DNA of 5,536 nt from Spirochaetaceae bacterium (lineage in GTDB: Bacteria > Spirochaetota > Spirochaetia > DSM-27196 > SLAA01): positions 1 to 5,536 of the forward strand of contig PXEI01000020.1 of assembly GCA_003564775.1 (NCBI GenBank), read 5' to 3'. Within the stretch, counting starts at the first letter, position 1; each line of letters opens with the position of its first letter. Below, in pieces: positions 1 to 5,117 of this stretch. Under the pieces are notes generated by a model. The model saw nothing but the letters and a program-made list of their open reading frames with translations, did not search any database and was not told the origin of the DNA. Position numbers and translations under genes: made by a program.

Positions 1-740
1 ATCTTCACCGGCCAAGCGCTGGCCCGGTAGAGATTGCGGTTGAGCCTGACCGTGAGTCTGCCAAGGACGCGGTAATTGAGTTTGTCGCCTACTACAATCA
101 ACTTATTCGTGACATCAATATTCTCACGCGTGCCGAACCGGAGATTATTGACCAGATTGAGTACTTTTCCGACGACGAACGAGAGCAGGCACGGGAGCGA
201 CTTGGCCTACTTCAAGGCGACAGCACACTGAATCAACTCCGTACCCGCCTGCAAACCATCGTGATGAACGCCTATGATACCGGTCCGGACTCGGACCTTC
301 GGCTGCTGGCCCAGATTGGAATTTCTTCAAATGCAGGTGCTCCCGGCCGTGGGTTTGACCCTGGGCGTCTCCGTGGATATCTGGAGATCAACGAAAACGC
401 GCTCGATAACGCATTGGCTAATGATTTTGAGAACATACGAAGACTGTTTGGCTCCGACACCGACGGCGACCGTGTCATTGACAGTGGAGTCGGGTACACT
501 GCGGGTGAGTACATTCGTGGCTTCACTCAGATTGGCGGAGTCGTGGCAACTCGCACCGCGAGCATAGATACTCGCATAACCAATACGGACCGCCAAATTG
601 AAGATTACGGAGAACGCCTCGACCGGCGTGAGACTGAGTTACGACGTGAGTTTAGTCGTATGGAAGGGGCTCTCCAGGAACTTGAGCAAAGTCGAAGCCA
701 GATAGAGGGGATGAATCCTAACTCAGGCGCCAGACGCTGA
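1..740 (+). CDS. fliD: Flagellar hook-associated protein 2 (filament cap FliD), C-terminal part, 5' truncated
   Basis: The reading frame is open from the left edge (first full codon at position 3) to TGA at 738-740, giving about 245 residues of the C-terminal half. FliD forms the cap at the filament tip under which exported flagellin folds; in spirochaetes this lies in the periplasm. Family marks are the GDSTLNQLR segment (216-242), which precedes the return helix, the pattern around NALANDFENIRRLFG (about 409-455), and a long heptad-like C-terminal helix (about 540-710) rich in Arg, Glu and Leu with YGERLDRRE and FSRMEGAL, matching the FliD D0 coiled coil. An unusual Asp-rich loop, SDTDGDRVIDSG, sits at 453-488. 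The ATG at 264 and the GTG at 261 are internal codons, not starts. The next gene follows after 76 bases without a visible terminator. The family call is secure; the N-terminal half is outside the window. Confidence 0.93.
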   Translation, partial: LHRPSAGPVEIAVEPDRESAKDAVIEFVAYYNQLIRDINILTRAEPEIIDQIEYFSDDEREQARERLGLLQGDSTLNQLRTRLQTIVMNAYDTGPDSDLRLLAQIGISSNAGAPGRGFDPGRLRGYLEINENALDNALANDFENIRRLFGSDTDGDRVIDSGVGYTAGEYIRGFTQIGGVVATRTASIDTRITNTDRQIEDYGERLDRRETELRREFSRMEGALQELEQSRSQIEGMNPNSGARR

Positions 741-803
741 CCAGCAGCCCACACCAACTCAACGTGGACGGGCATCACGATATCAGGTTATCAAACAGAC
801 ATC

Positions 804-811
804 AGAAGGAG
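804..811 (+). promoter_or_regulatory. Strong Shine-Dalgarno site fixing a GTG start
   Basis: AGAAGGAG lies 5 bases upstream of GTG at 817. It is the best ribosome binding site on the + strand here and decides the start, because the frame stays open further upstream without any ATG, GTG or TTG between the end of fliD and 817. Confidence 0.8.
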
Positions 812-816
812 TAAGG

Positions 817-1719
817 GTGGTAATTCTCATCGACAAAGAAGTGATTGATTTCACCATAGAGGCCGAAACAACGGTCGGTGAGGTTGTGGACGAGCTCAAG
901 CAGTTCTTGTCGCAGCATGAACTTGACGTTTCCGAAATTGTTATTGACGACTCATCAACAACGACCACAGACGACTCCTGGAAGCACAAGAGTTTGGAAG
1001 AAGTCGGCTCATTGGACATTCGTACCACGCAGGCTACCGGGGCCAGGTCGAACGAACCCAGTCTGCCTATACAGCATCTTGTAACTCTCATTGAGTATCT
1101 TGATTTGTACGCGCAGGCGGTTGAACAAGAAGAAGAGTCGGCGCTGCGGGATCTGGCTAGTGAGTACCATCATGTATCGCCAGCTCTGCCCGACCTGATT
1201 GGGGTCAACCTGCCCTTGGACGATCCCTCGGCTCTGGATAAAATGACCGAGAAACTCCTTGCCGCGAACGACCTTGAGCGCACCGAACTCAAAACTCACT
1301 TTTCTGCATTTCTCAAACAGCTGAAGCTTCTTGCTGAGGCCCGTCTTAGAGAACACCAACGACCGATCGAGGAATCAGTGTCCAGTCGTGAGCTCATGCG
1401 GGTTTTGCTGCCGAAGTTACGTGATGTCTCGGTTCTACTTCAGGCTGGAAAAGACGCCGAAGCAATGCAGCATGTGGCACATTTTACAGAGCTTGCTGCA
1501 AAACTGCTGCGGCTTATTCCTCGTATTTCCTCAGATATCGATACTGAAGGCCTCCATGAGTTTGTGGTATCGTATCATAACGTTCTTGGCGAGTTGATGA
1601 AGGCCTTCGGTTCACGTGACTCCGTTCTCATTGGAGATCTTCTTGAGTACGAAATTACCCCCTACTCCGAGGAGCTTATCCGGCGCCTTGATAGTCTTGC
1701 GGCTCAAGACAATACATAG
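817..1719 (+). CDS. Unrecognised 300-residue protein between fliD and the PilZ gene, possible beta-grasp N-terminus
   Basis: I do not recognise a named family. The GTG start is supported by AGAAGGAG five bases upstream; the stop is TAG at 1717-1719. No signal peptide or membrane segment is visible, so the protein is probably cytoplasmic. Residues 1-70 alternate strand, strand, helix, strand: VILIDKEVI, DFTIEAETTV, a helix at about 21-36, VSEIVIDD, then a Thr/Asp-rich turn (45-54) and SLDIRT. That order resembles a ubiquitin-like or beta-grasp fold, which is only my inference. Residues 83-300 look almost wholly helical, with amphipathic helices at about 83-118, 137-180, 190-236 and 244-295, and an acidic segment IGDLLEYEITPYSEEL at 272-287 near the end. 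The place just downstream of fliD is where many bacteria carry export chaperones such as fliS or fliT, so a role in flagellar export or assembly is plausible but unproven. The next gene starts 14 bases later and is very likely co-transcribed. Confidence 0.85.
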   Translation: MVILIDKEVIDFTIEAETTVGEVVDELKQFLSQHELDVSEIVIDDSSTTTTDDSWKHKSLEEVGSLDIRTTQATGARSNEPSLPIQHLVTLIEYLDLYAQAVEQEEESALRDLASEYHHVSPALPDLIGVNLPLDDPSALDKMTEKLLAANDLERTELKTHFSAFLKQLKLLAEARLREHQRPIEESVSSRELMRVLLPKLRDVSVLLQAGKDAEAMQHVAHFTELAAKLLRLIPRISSDIDTEGLHEFVVSYHNVLGELMKAFGSRDSVLIGDLLEYEITPYSEELIRRLDSLAAQDNT

Positions 1720-1722
1720 GAG
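1718..1722 (+). promoter_or_regulatory. Shine-Dalgarno site for the PilZ gene, overlapping the previous stop codon
   Basis: AGGAG overlaps the TAG stop of the upstream gene and lies 11 bases before GTG at 1734, slightly long but usable. The ATG at 1725 is followed at once by TAG and cannot be the start. A TTG at 1743 is a weaker alternative that would remove three residues. Confidence 0.6.
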
Positions 1723-1733
1723 AAATGTAGCCG

Positions 1734-2855
1734 GTGTACACGTTGCCCAATCTGTTTTCGACCTTAAAGCCCCTCCAACAATCTAACCCCTTCGGTGAGT
1801 TTGGACAGACCGATCCCCGAGCAACTCTCATTATGATGATATTCGTGGGCGTGTTAGTACTTGTTGGGGTTATCTCTGCCATTATGGGTGGTGGATCAAA
1901 GAGCTCAGGTACTGAGACTCGGTTTTCCGCTCGCCGCTTTCGCCGCGAGGCCAAACGCATCGGCCTGGACCGCGAACGCACCAAGCTTATGCTGCACTTG
2001 ATCAAGCGCTACAATACCAAGGCACCAATGCGTCTCCTGCGCCATGCAGGGTATCTTGACTCCTTTATCCAACAGGCCTTAGAGGATGTTCGTTCGGCCA
2101 ACGTATCAGACACTGTGCGAGAGCACAGGGTATTTGAAATCTTTCAGCTCAAGCGAATAATTACCAACTCCATAGAGACAGGTGGAGTGGCGCGCTCAAG
2201 CAAGTCCCTGCGTATAGGCAGCGAGTTGACATTGGGCATTGGAAATCAATGGTACGAAACTGAACTGCTGACTTCGGTAGCGGCGCATCTGGCTCTTGCA
2301 GTCCCGGAGTCCGACAAAGGTGAGCAACTCCGCCTGGAGAAAGGTACTCCGGTCAAGGTAAAGGCCGTCTCCGAGCACGGACAGGTCTATCAGTTTGCCT
2401 CGCGGGTACTGGGTTATGGCGTTCATCGAAAGACTCCGGTCATGTATATTGACCATACTCAGAAGATGCAGAAGGTACAGAACAGGCGCTATCAACGTCG
2501 CGAGCTCGACGTACCGGTCTATCTTTACCCTGTCTCTGTTGTCACAAGTGGGAAAGGCAAGAAAGCGAAACGGAGTGCGGTTGTGAACAAGGAACAGCGA
2601 CGTCTAGGTCGGATGATAGACCTGTCGGCTGGCGGCTGCGCGGTGCAGTCTCGCATGCCACTGGCCGCAACGACCCTTGTTCGGGTAGACTTCCAAACTG
2701 AAGACCGCACGATGATCACCGTGTACGGAAAAGTTCTACGTCTGGAAAAAGCCGGTTATCAGGGTGGCATCATGCGCATTAAGTTCACCCGAGTATCACG
2801 AGAGCATGTGAATCGCATACAGTCGTTTGTCTATGGGTACGAGGATGAACGGTAA
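1734..2855 (+). CDS. Membrane-anchored PilZ-domain protein, predicted cyclic-di-GMP receptor linked to flagella
   Basis: This 373-residue protein has a single hydrophobic helix at about 31-51 (ATLIMMIFVGVLVLVGVISA), with acidic residues before it and many Arg/Lys after it, so the bulk should face the cytoplasm. Residues 62-145 look helical. Residues about 155-245 are beta-rich and resemble the YcgR N-terminal domain (SLRIGSELTLGI, LRLEKGTPVKVKAV). A PilZ domain follows: the RxxxR motif falls in NRRYQRRE (R251/R255 or R252/R256) and the second motif is DLSAGG (D296, S298, G301). In PilZ proteins these residues bind cyclic-di-GMP, so binding is likely here. A basic insert (271-290, KGKKAKR) separates the two motifs. 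YcgR-type proteins act on the flagellar motor or export; the flagellar neighbourhood suggests a similar role, but the membrane helix and helical linker make it unlike E. coli YcgR. The start is GTG, with AGGAG 11 bases upstream. The domain call is firm, the exact function is not. Confidence 0.9.
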   Translation: MYTLPNLFSTLKPLQQSNPFGEFGQTDPRATLIMMIFVGVLVLVGVISAIMGGGSKSSGTETRFSARRFRREAKRIGLDRERTKLMLHLIKRYNTKAPMRLLRHAGYLDSFIQQALEDVRSANVSDTVREHRVFEIFQLKRIITNSIETGGVARSSKSLRIGSELTLGIGNQWYETELLTSVAAHLALAVPESDKGEQLRLEKGTPVKVKAVSEHGQVYQFASRVLGYGVHRKTPVMYIDHTQKMQKVQNRRYQRRELDVPVYLYPVSVVTSGKGKKAKRSAVVNKEQRRLGRMIDLSAGGCAVQSRMPLAATTLVRVDFQTEDRTMITVYGKVLRLEKAGYQGGIMRIKFTRVSREHVNRIQSFVYGYEDER

Positions 2856-2952
2856 AGATCCATCAAGAGTATACGAGGGTCTAATCCGGACGATTTGGCA
2901 AAGGTATGGGCATCTTGACAGCAACGTCAAACTACGTAAAAAATTGAGGTAA
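2845..2952 (+). CDS. Candidate 35-residue small protein bridging the PilZ gene and the next gene
   Basis: An ATG at 2845 opens a 35-codon frame ending in TAA at 2950-2952. It begins MNGKDPSRVYEGL, contains IRTIWQRYG, and ends in the basic run KLRKKLR. It overlaps the end of the PilZ gene by 11 bases, and its stop ends one base before the ATG at 2954, so it exactly fills the only gap in an otherwise tightly packed run. Against it, GAGG lies directly against the ATG with no spacer, so the ribosome binding site is poor (translation could be coupled to the upstream stop), and open frames of this length arise by chance. An alternative in-frame ATG at 2833 adds four residues. The stretch could equally be plain leader sequence for the next gene. 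Confidence 0.3.
   Translation: MNGKDPSRVYEGLIRTIWQRYGHLDSNVKLRKKLR
2946..2949 (+). promoter_or_regulatory. Short-spaced Shine-Dalgarno site for the 87-residue gene
   Basis: GAGG lies 4 bases upstream of ATG at 2954, inside the last codons of the candidate small ORF. If that ORF is translated, its termination at 2950-2952 would place ribosomes at this site. Confidence 0.5.
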
Positions 2953-2953
2953 T

Positions 2954-3217
2954 ATGAAAGTAGTACGGATCAGTGACATTCAACGCAAGGAAGCCTATAT
3001 CGACTACCGACGAATGTACACAGGAAATGCCACGCTCAATCTCAACTCGACGGGCGCCGTTGAGGTACCCATTGAGTTTGCATTGGAGCACACCGCACTT
3101 GGGTCAATTGACATCAGTGTTAATCTCCTACAGAAAATTGAGTATCCGGTGGTGCCCATAATCAACGACCTCAAGGAATACATTCGGGAACTCTCCACCA
3201 CGGGGCAGCTGAGCTGA
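2954..3217 (+). CDS. Unrecognised 87-residue protein upstream of tsaE
   Basis: I cannot assign a function. It starts at ATG with GAGG just upstream and ends at TGA 3215-3217. There is no signal peptide, membrane helix or cysteine. The N-terminus is charged (VVRISDIQRKEAYIDYRR, residues 3-20). The middle (25-65) alternates polar and hydrophobic residues as beta strands do (ATLNLNST, VEVPIEF, SIDISVNLL), and a short helix near the end carries INDLKEYIREL (70-80). The layout suggests a small, compact, beta-rich cytoplasmic protein with a C-terminal helix. I have an impression that similar short proteins sit at this position in other spirochaetes, but that is memory, not a search. Its stop codon overlaps the proposed CTG start of tsaE (CTGA, 3214-3217), so the two are probably translationally coupled. 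Coding status is well supported by the start site, the packing and the protein-like composition. Confidence 0.8.
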   Translation: MKVVRISDIQRKEAYIDYRRMYTGNATLNLNSTGAVEVPIEFALEHTALGSIDISVNLLQKIEYPVVPIINDLKEYIRELSTTGQLS

Positions 3218-3684
3218 CAAAGCAGTACACATCCCACACGCCTGAAGAGACTCAAGACATAGCAGCCGAGTTTGCAACGAGCCTGCGCAGCGGCGATGTA
3301 GTACGTCTGGAAGGGGAGCTTGGCGCTGGCAAGACGGTTTTTGCCGCCGGTGTCGCGCGCGGGCTGGGAGTCAAGGAGCAGATAACCAGTCCGACCTATC
3401 CCATCGTTGCCGAATACCGTGGCACACTGCCTCTGTGTCATCTGGATCTCTACCGCATCAAGGACGATAGCGAGGCGCGCGACACCGGTCTGGAAGACTA
3501 CATAGGCAATGACGGCGTTACACTTATCGAATGGCCCTCACGCGCTGAAGATATCCTCCCCAACAACTGTATAACCGTTGAGATTCATAGCCACTCCGAG
3601 GACTCCGAGACGGCCGTAGCTACTCGCACCATTGCCATTAGCTACCCCAACGAAACAGACGAACGCGCAAGGCACAGGCAATGA
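3214..3684 (+). CDS. tsaE: tRNA t6A biosynthesis ATPase TsaE, apparently starting at CTG
   Basis: TsaE (YjeE family) is the small ATPase that works with TsaB and TsaD to make N6-threonylcarbamoyladenosine at position 37 of ANN-decoding tRNAs. Counting CTG 3214 as residue 1, the 156-residue product shows the P-loop GELGAGKT at 34-41, SPTY at 59-62, the HLDLYR segment at 76-81, GLEDY at 92-96 and IEW at 105-107, all in family order; E. coli TsaE is about 153 residues. The frame contains no ATG, GTG or TTG from the preceding in-frame stop (TGA at 3139) to its end, so the start must be non-standard. CTG at 3214 gives the usual N-terminal strand and helix (HTPEETQDIAAEFA) before the P-loop and makes a 4-base CTGA overlap with the upstream stop. 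GGGG at 3202-3205 is a possible weak ribosome binding site. ATA at 3178 and CTG at 3283 are poorer options. Its stop overlaps the tsaB start (ATGA). The family identity is near certain; the start is inferred. Confidence 0.92.
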   Translation: MTKQYTSHTPEETQDIAAEFATSLRSGDVVRLEGELGAGKTVFAAGVARGLGVKEQITSPTYPIVAEYRGTLPLCHLDLYRIKDDSEARDTGLEDYIGNDGVTLIEWPSRAEDILPNNCITVEIHSHSEDSETAVATRTIAISYPNETDERARHRQ

Positions 3685-4442
3685 GGGTTCTATCAATTGA
3701 TACATCCTCCACTCGCTTGAGCATCGCAGTTCTACAGTTTTCGGACACCGGGACCGTTACTGCCGACAGCACAGTCTCACTCAACGACGGAGTTCGTCAT
3801 GCCGAACAGCTGCTGCCTGCTATTGAGTATATGCTCGGGAAGGCGGCTTTACGAGTTTCGGATCTAGACCTCGTGGTTGTTGCCGCGGGTCCTGGGTCAT
3901 TCACCGGACTGCGCATTGGCTTCTCAACCGCCAAGGGACTATTGGCCGCGGGGGCGGCAGACTACCTTGCGGTGCCAGCAGCCGACTGCTACGCGGAAGG
4001 GCTTTCGGTCTACCCAGGACTTGTTGTTCCGGTTCTTGATGCACGAAAGAGCCGCTGGTATGGGGCACTCTACCGTGGCGCGACACGGCTGACCAGTTAC
4101 CTTGACCTGACAACCGAGGATCTTGCACAGCTCATAGAGAAACACCAACAACCCGTGGGAGAGCGGACGGAACCCAATCCCGCCCCGCCGCTCGTAACCG
4201 GCCCAGATGCGAGGTTGTTTCTGAGCCAGCTCGAGTCACACGAACTACCGTCCGCTCAGGTCTACCGCCTGGATCCTCGCCACCATGAGGGAGTTGCCTT
4301 GATTCTTGCGGTAGAAGGCCGACGACGTTACCTGGCTGGAGACCGAACACCAGAAGAAGCCGGGCCCGACTATCTGAGAATGAGTGAGGCCGAGATAGGA
4401 ATTCATCGACGTGGACAGGAAGACAACGCAATCAGGACTTGA
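3681..4442 (+). CDS. tsaB: tRNA t6A biosynthesis protein TsaB (YeaZ family)
   Basis: TsaB is the inactive paralogue and partner of TsaD in the TsaBDE complex that transfers threonylcarbamoyl to A37 of tRNA. The 253-residue product is near the family's usual size (about 230). It shows the N-terminal ASKHA strand LSIDTSSTRLSIAV (4-17), RHAEQLLP (39-46), the hallmark GPGSFTGLRIG (70-80), DARKSRWYGALY (120-131) and the C-terminal PDYLR..EAE ending. The ATG at 3681 overlaps the tsaE stop by four bases (ATGA), and AAGG at 3669-3672 lies 8 bases upstream, so tsaE and tsaB should be made in step. The region about 155-170 (PVGERTEPNPAPP) is a low-complexity insert, probably a loop. TsaD and TsaC/Sua5, also needed for t6A, are not in this window. 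The last 11 bases overlap the 3' end of csrA on the other strand. Confidence 0.95.
   Translation: MRVLSIDTSSTRLSIAVLQFSDTGTVTADSTVSLNDGVRHAEQLLPAIEYMLGKAALRVSDLDLVVVAAGPGSFTGLRIGFSTAKGLLAAGAADYLAVPAADCYAEGLSVYPGLVVPVLDARKSRWYGALYRGATRLTSYLDLTTEDLAQLIEKHQQPVGERTEPNPAPPLVTGPDARLFLSQLESHELPSAQVYRLDPRHHEGVALILAVEGRRRYLAGDRTPEEAGPDYLRMSEAEIGIHRRGQEDNAIRT
4432..4442. other. Tail-to-tail overlap of tsaB and csrA
   Basis: The TGA of tsaB (4440-4442, + strand) and the TGA of csrA (4432-4434 on the minus strand) overlap by 11 bases. No GC-rich hairpin with a T-run is visible for either direction around the junction, so the transcripts probably run into each other or end within the opposing genes. Confidence 0.85.
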
Positions 4443-4659
4443 AAAGATCCTCAAGGCCGTCCATGCGCGTGGGATCCGTTTCGGCGGCAGCCCGGTTCTC
4501 GCGCTGTATCGCATCGTAGACTTCCTGCCTATAGACCTTAACGTGTGTTGGGGCATCTATTCCAATCTTGACATGCTCACCCTTAATCTCAATAACCGAG
4601 ATCTCGATACTGTCACCGATAAGAATCTTTTCGTTGAGTTTACGTGCAAGTATCAGCAT
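4432..4659 (-). CDS. csrA: Translational regulator CsrA (carbon storage regulator)
   Basis: CsrA is a small homodimeric RNA-binding protein that recognises GGA motifs in mRNA leaders, usually blocking ribosome binding; in bacteria with FliW it controls flagellin and other flagellar proteins. The 75-residue sequence starts MLILARK and carries IGDSIEISV, VKIGIDAP and VYRQEVYDAIQREN. The two RNA-contacting arginines are present (R6, R44). N55, which from B. subtilis work is needed for FliW binding, is also present. Position 5 is Ala rather than the common Thr or Ser, and position 43 is Tyr where E. coli has His. The C-terminal tail (about 56-75, ending LEDLFKS) is longer than in E. coli CsrA (61 residues). 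ATG at 4657-4659 overlaps the fliW stop by 7 bases; GCGGGA lies 6 bases upstream as a weak ribosome binding site. The 3' end overlaps tsaB by 11 bases. Confidence 0.97.
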   Translation of the reverse strand: MLILARKLNEKILIGDSIEISVIEIKGEHVKIGIDAPTHVKVYRQEVYDAIQRENRAAAETDPTRMDGLEDLFKS

Positions 4660-5105
4660 GCGTTGTCCCGCTTGCCGTCCGTCTCACCAAGAATGCGGTG
4701 CCGGGTTTTCCAGCTCGGGTCAAGATGAATGGACTGCCGCCCAAGGCTATCACGTCGATTAATGATAACCGGCCCCTGAAGGTTGGCGGTCATCTCACGA
4801 ACGTCCTCCGGAACCGTCACAATGGCAAATACCAGAATATCATCCGGATCAGGCGCTCCAATCTCCTCAATATCCGAGTCTGGCACCTCCAGCACATAGT
4901 CTGAACGAAAAAGATATGGATTGATAAGAAGAAAAGAGATGTCGACATCGCGCAAGCTCTGGAGCCAATAGAATGGCCGTTGCATTGCATCGAGGAGTGC
5001 AAACTCGGTATGACTCTCAAAGCCAAACAGACCATTGGAGAAACGTATGAGCTGTTTTTCCTCAATCTCGCAGCTACCGAGAGCCTTACTTTGAATTCGT
5101 AGCAT
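4653..5105 (-). CDS. fliW: Flagellar assembly factor and CsrA antagonist FliW
   Basis: FliW binds either newly made flagellin or CsrA. When flagellin leaves by export, freed FliW binds CsrA and relieves repression of flagellin translation, the partner switch described in B. subtilis. The 150-residue product has the family marks in order: NGLFGFE (24-30), PFYWLQSL (44-51), INP (61-63), SDYVLEVP (68-75), LVFAIVTVPED (91-101), ANLQGPVIIN (107-116) and GRQSIHLDPSWKTRH near the end. Length is typical. The start is ATG at 5103-5105; on the minus strand AGGTAGGGA lies about 3 bases upstream as ribosome binding site. It begins 10 bases after the flgL stop, and its own stop lies within the beginning of csrA, so flgL-fliW-csrA should be one transcript. 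The same fliW-csrA pairing after flgL is known in B. subtilis. Confidence 0.96.
   Translation of the reverse strand: MLRIQSKALGSCEIEEKQLIRFSNGLFGFESHTEFALLDAMQRPFYWLQSLRDVDISFLLINPYLFRSDYVLEVPDSDIEEIGAPDPDDILVFAIVTVPEDVREMTANLQGPVIINRRDSLGRQSIHLDPSWKTRHRILGETDGKRDNAC
4663..4682 (-). promoter_or_regulatory. Two GGA motifs in the csrA translation start region, possible autoregulation site
   Basis: Reading the minus strand, ACGGACGG (4675-4682) and CGGGACA (4664-4670) place GGA cores 12 bases apart, the second within the weak Shine-Dalgarno site of csrA. CsrA is known to bind GGA-containing sites and to autoregulate in several bacteria. The region is inside the fliW coding sequence, so the motifs may be chance; I did not find convincing hairpins presenting them in loops. 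Confidence 0.25.
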
Positions 5106-5106
5106 G

Positions 5107-5117
5107 TGTCCCTACCT
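5107..5117 (-). promoter_or_regulatory. Shine-Dalgarno site for fliW
   Basis: On the minus strand AGGTAGGGACA lies just before the ATG at 5105 and overlaps the flgL stop codon (TAG, 5116-5118), consistent with coupled translation. It also contains a GGA core, the CsrA recognition element. Confidence 0.45.

Noticed and set aside
779..792. Short inverted repeat GATA-tcaggt-TATC between fliD and the next gene.
   Set aside because: Four-base arms are too short to count as an operator or terminator; expected by chance.
741..816. Possible extension of the 300-residue gene upstream of 817, since the frame has no stop back into fliD.
   Set aside because: There is no ATG, GTG or TTG in that interval, while AGAAGGAG is well spaced to the GTG at 817.
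1009..1359. Minus-strand 116-codon open frame inside the 300-residue gene.
   Set aside because: Fully covered by a + strand gene with a strong ribosome binding site; no family features.
2915..2942. TTGACA (2915-2920) followed 16 bases later by TAAAAA, a possible sigma-70 promoter before the 87-residue gene.
   Set aside because: The -10 match is only partial, and the transcript would begin at about the ribosome binding site or ATG at 2954, leaving no leader. Likely chance in an A-rich stretch.
3004..3441. Minus-strand 145-codon open frame antisense to the 87-residue gene and the start of tsaE.
   Set aside because: It is a shadow of two well-supported + strand genes; its translation has no recognisable motif and many Cys/Arg residues typical of antisense frames.
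4446..4477. GATCC and GGATC arms near the tsaB/csrA junction as a possible terminator hairpin.
   Set aside because: Arms are five bases with a loop of over 20 bases and no T-run follows in either direction.
4411..4728. Plus-strand 105-codon open frame running antisense through csrA and fliW.
   Set aside because: CsrA and FliW on the minus strand are unmistakable; this frame is their antisense shadow.
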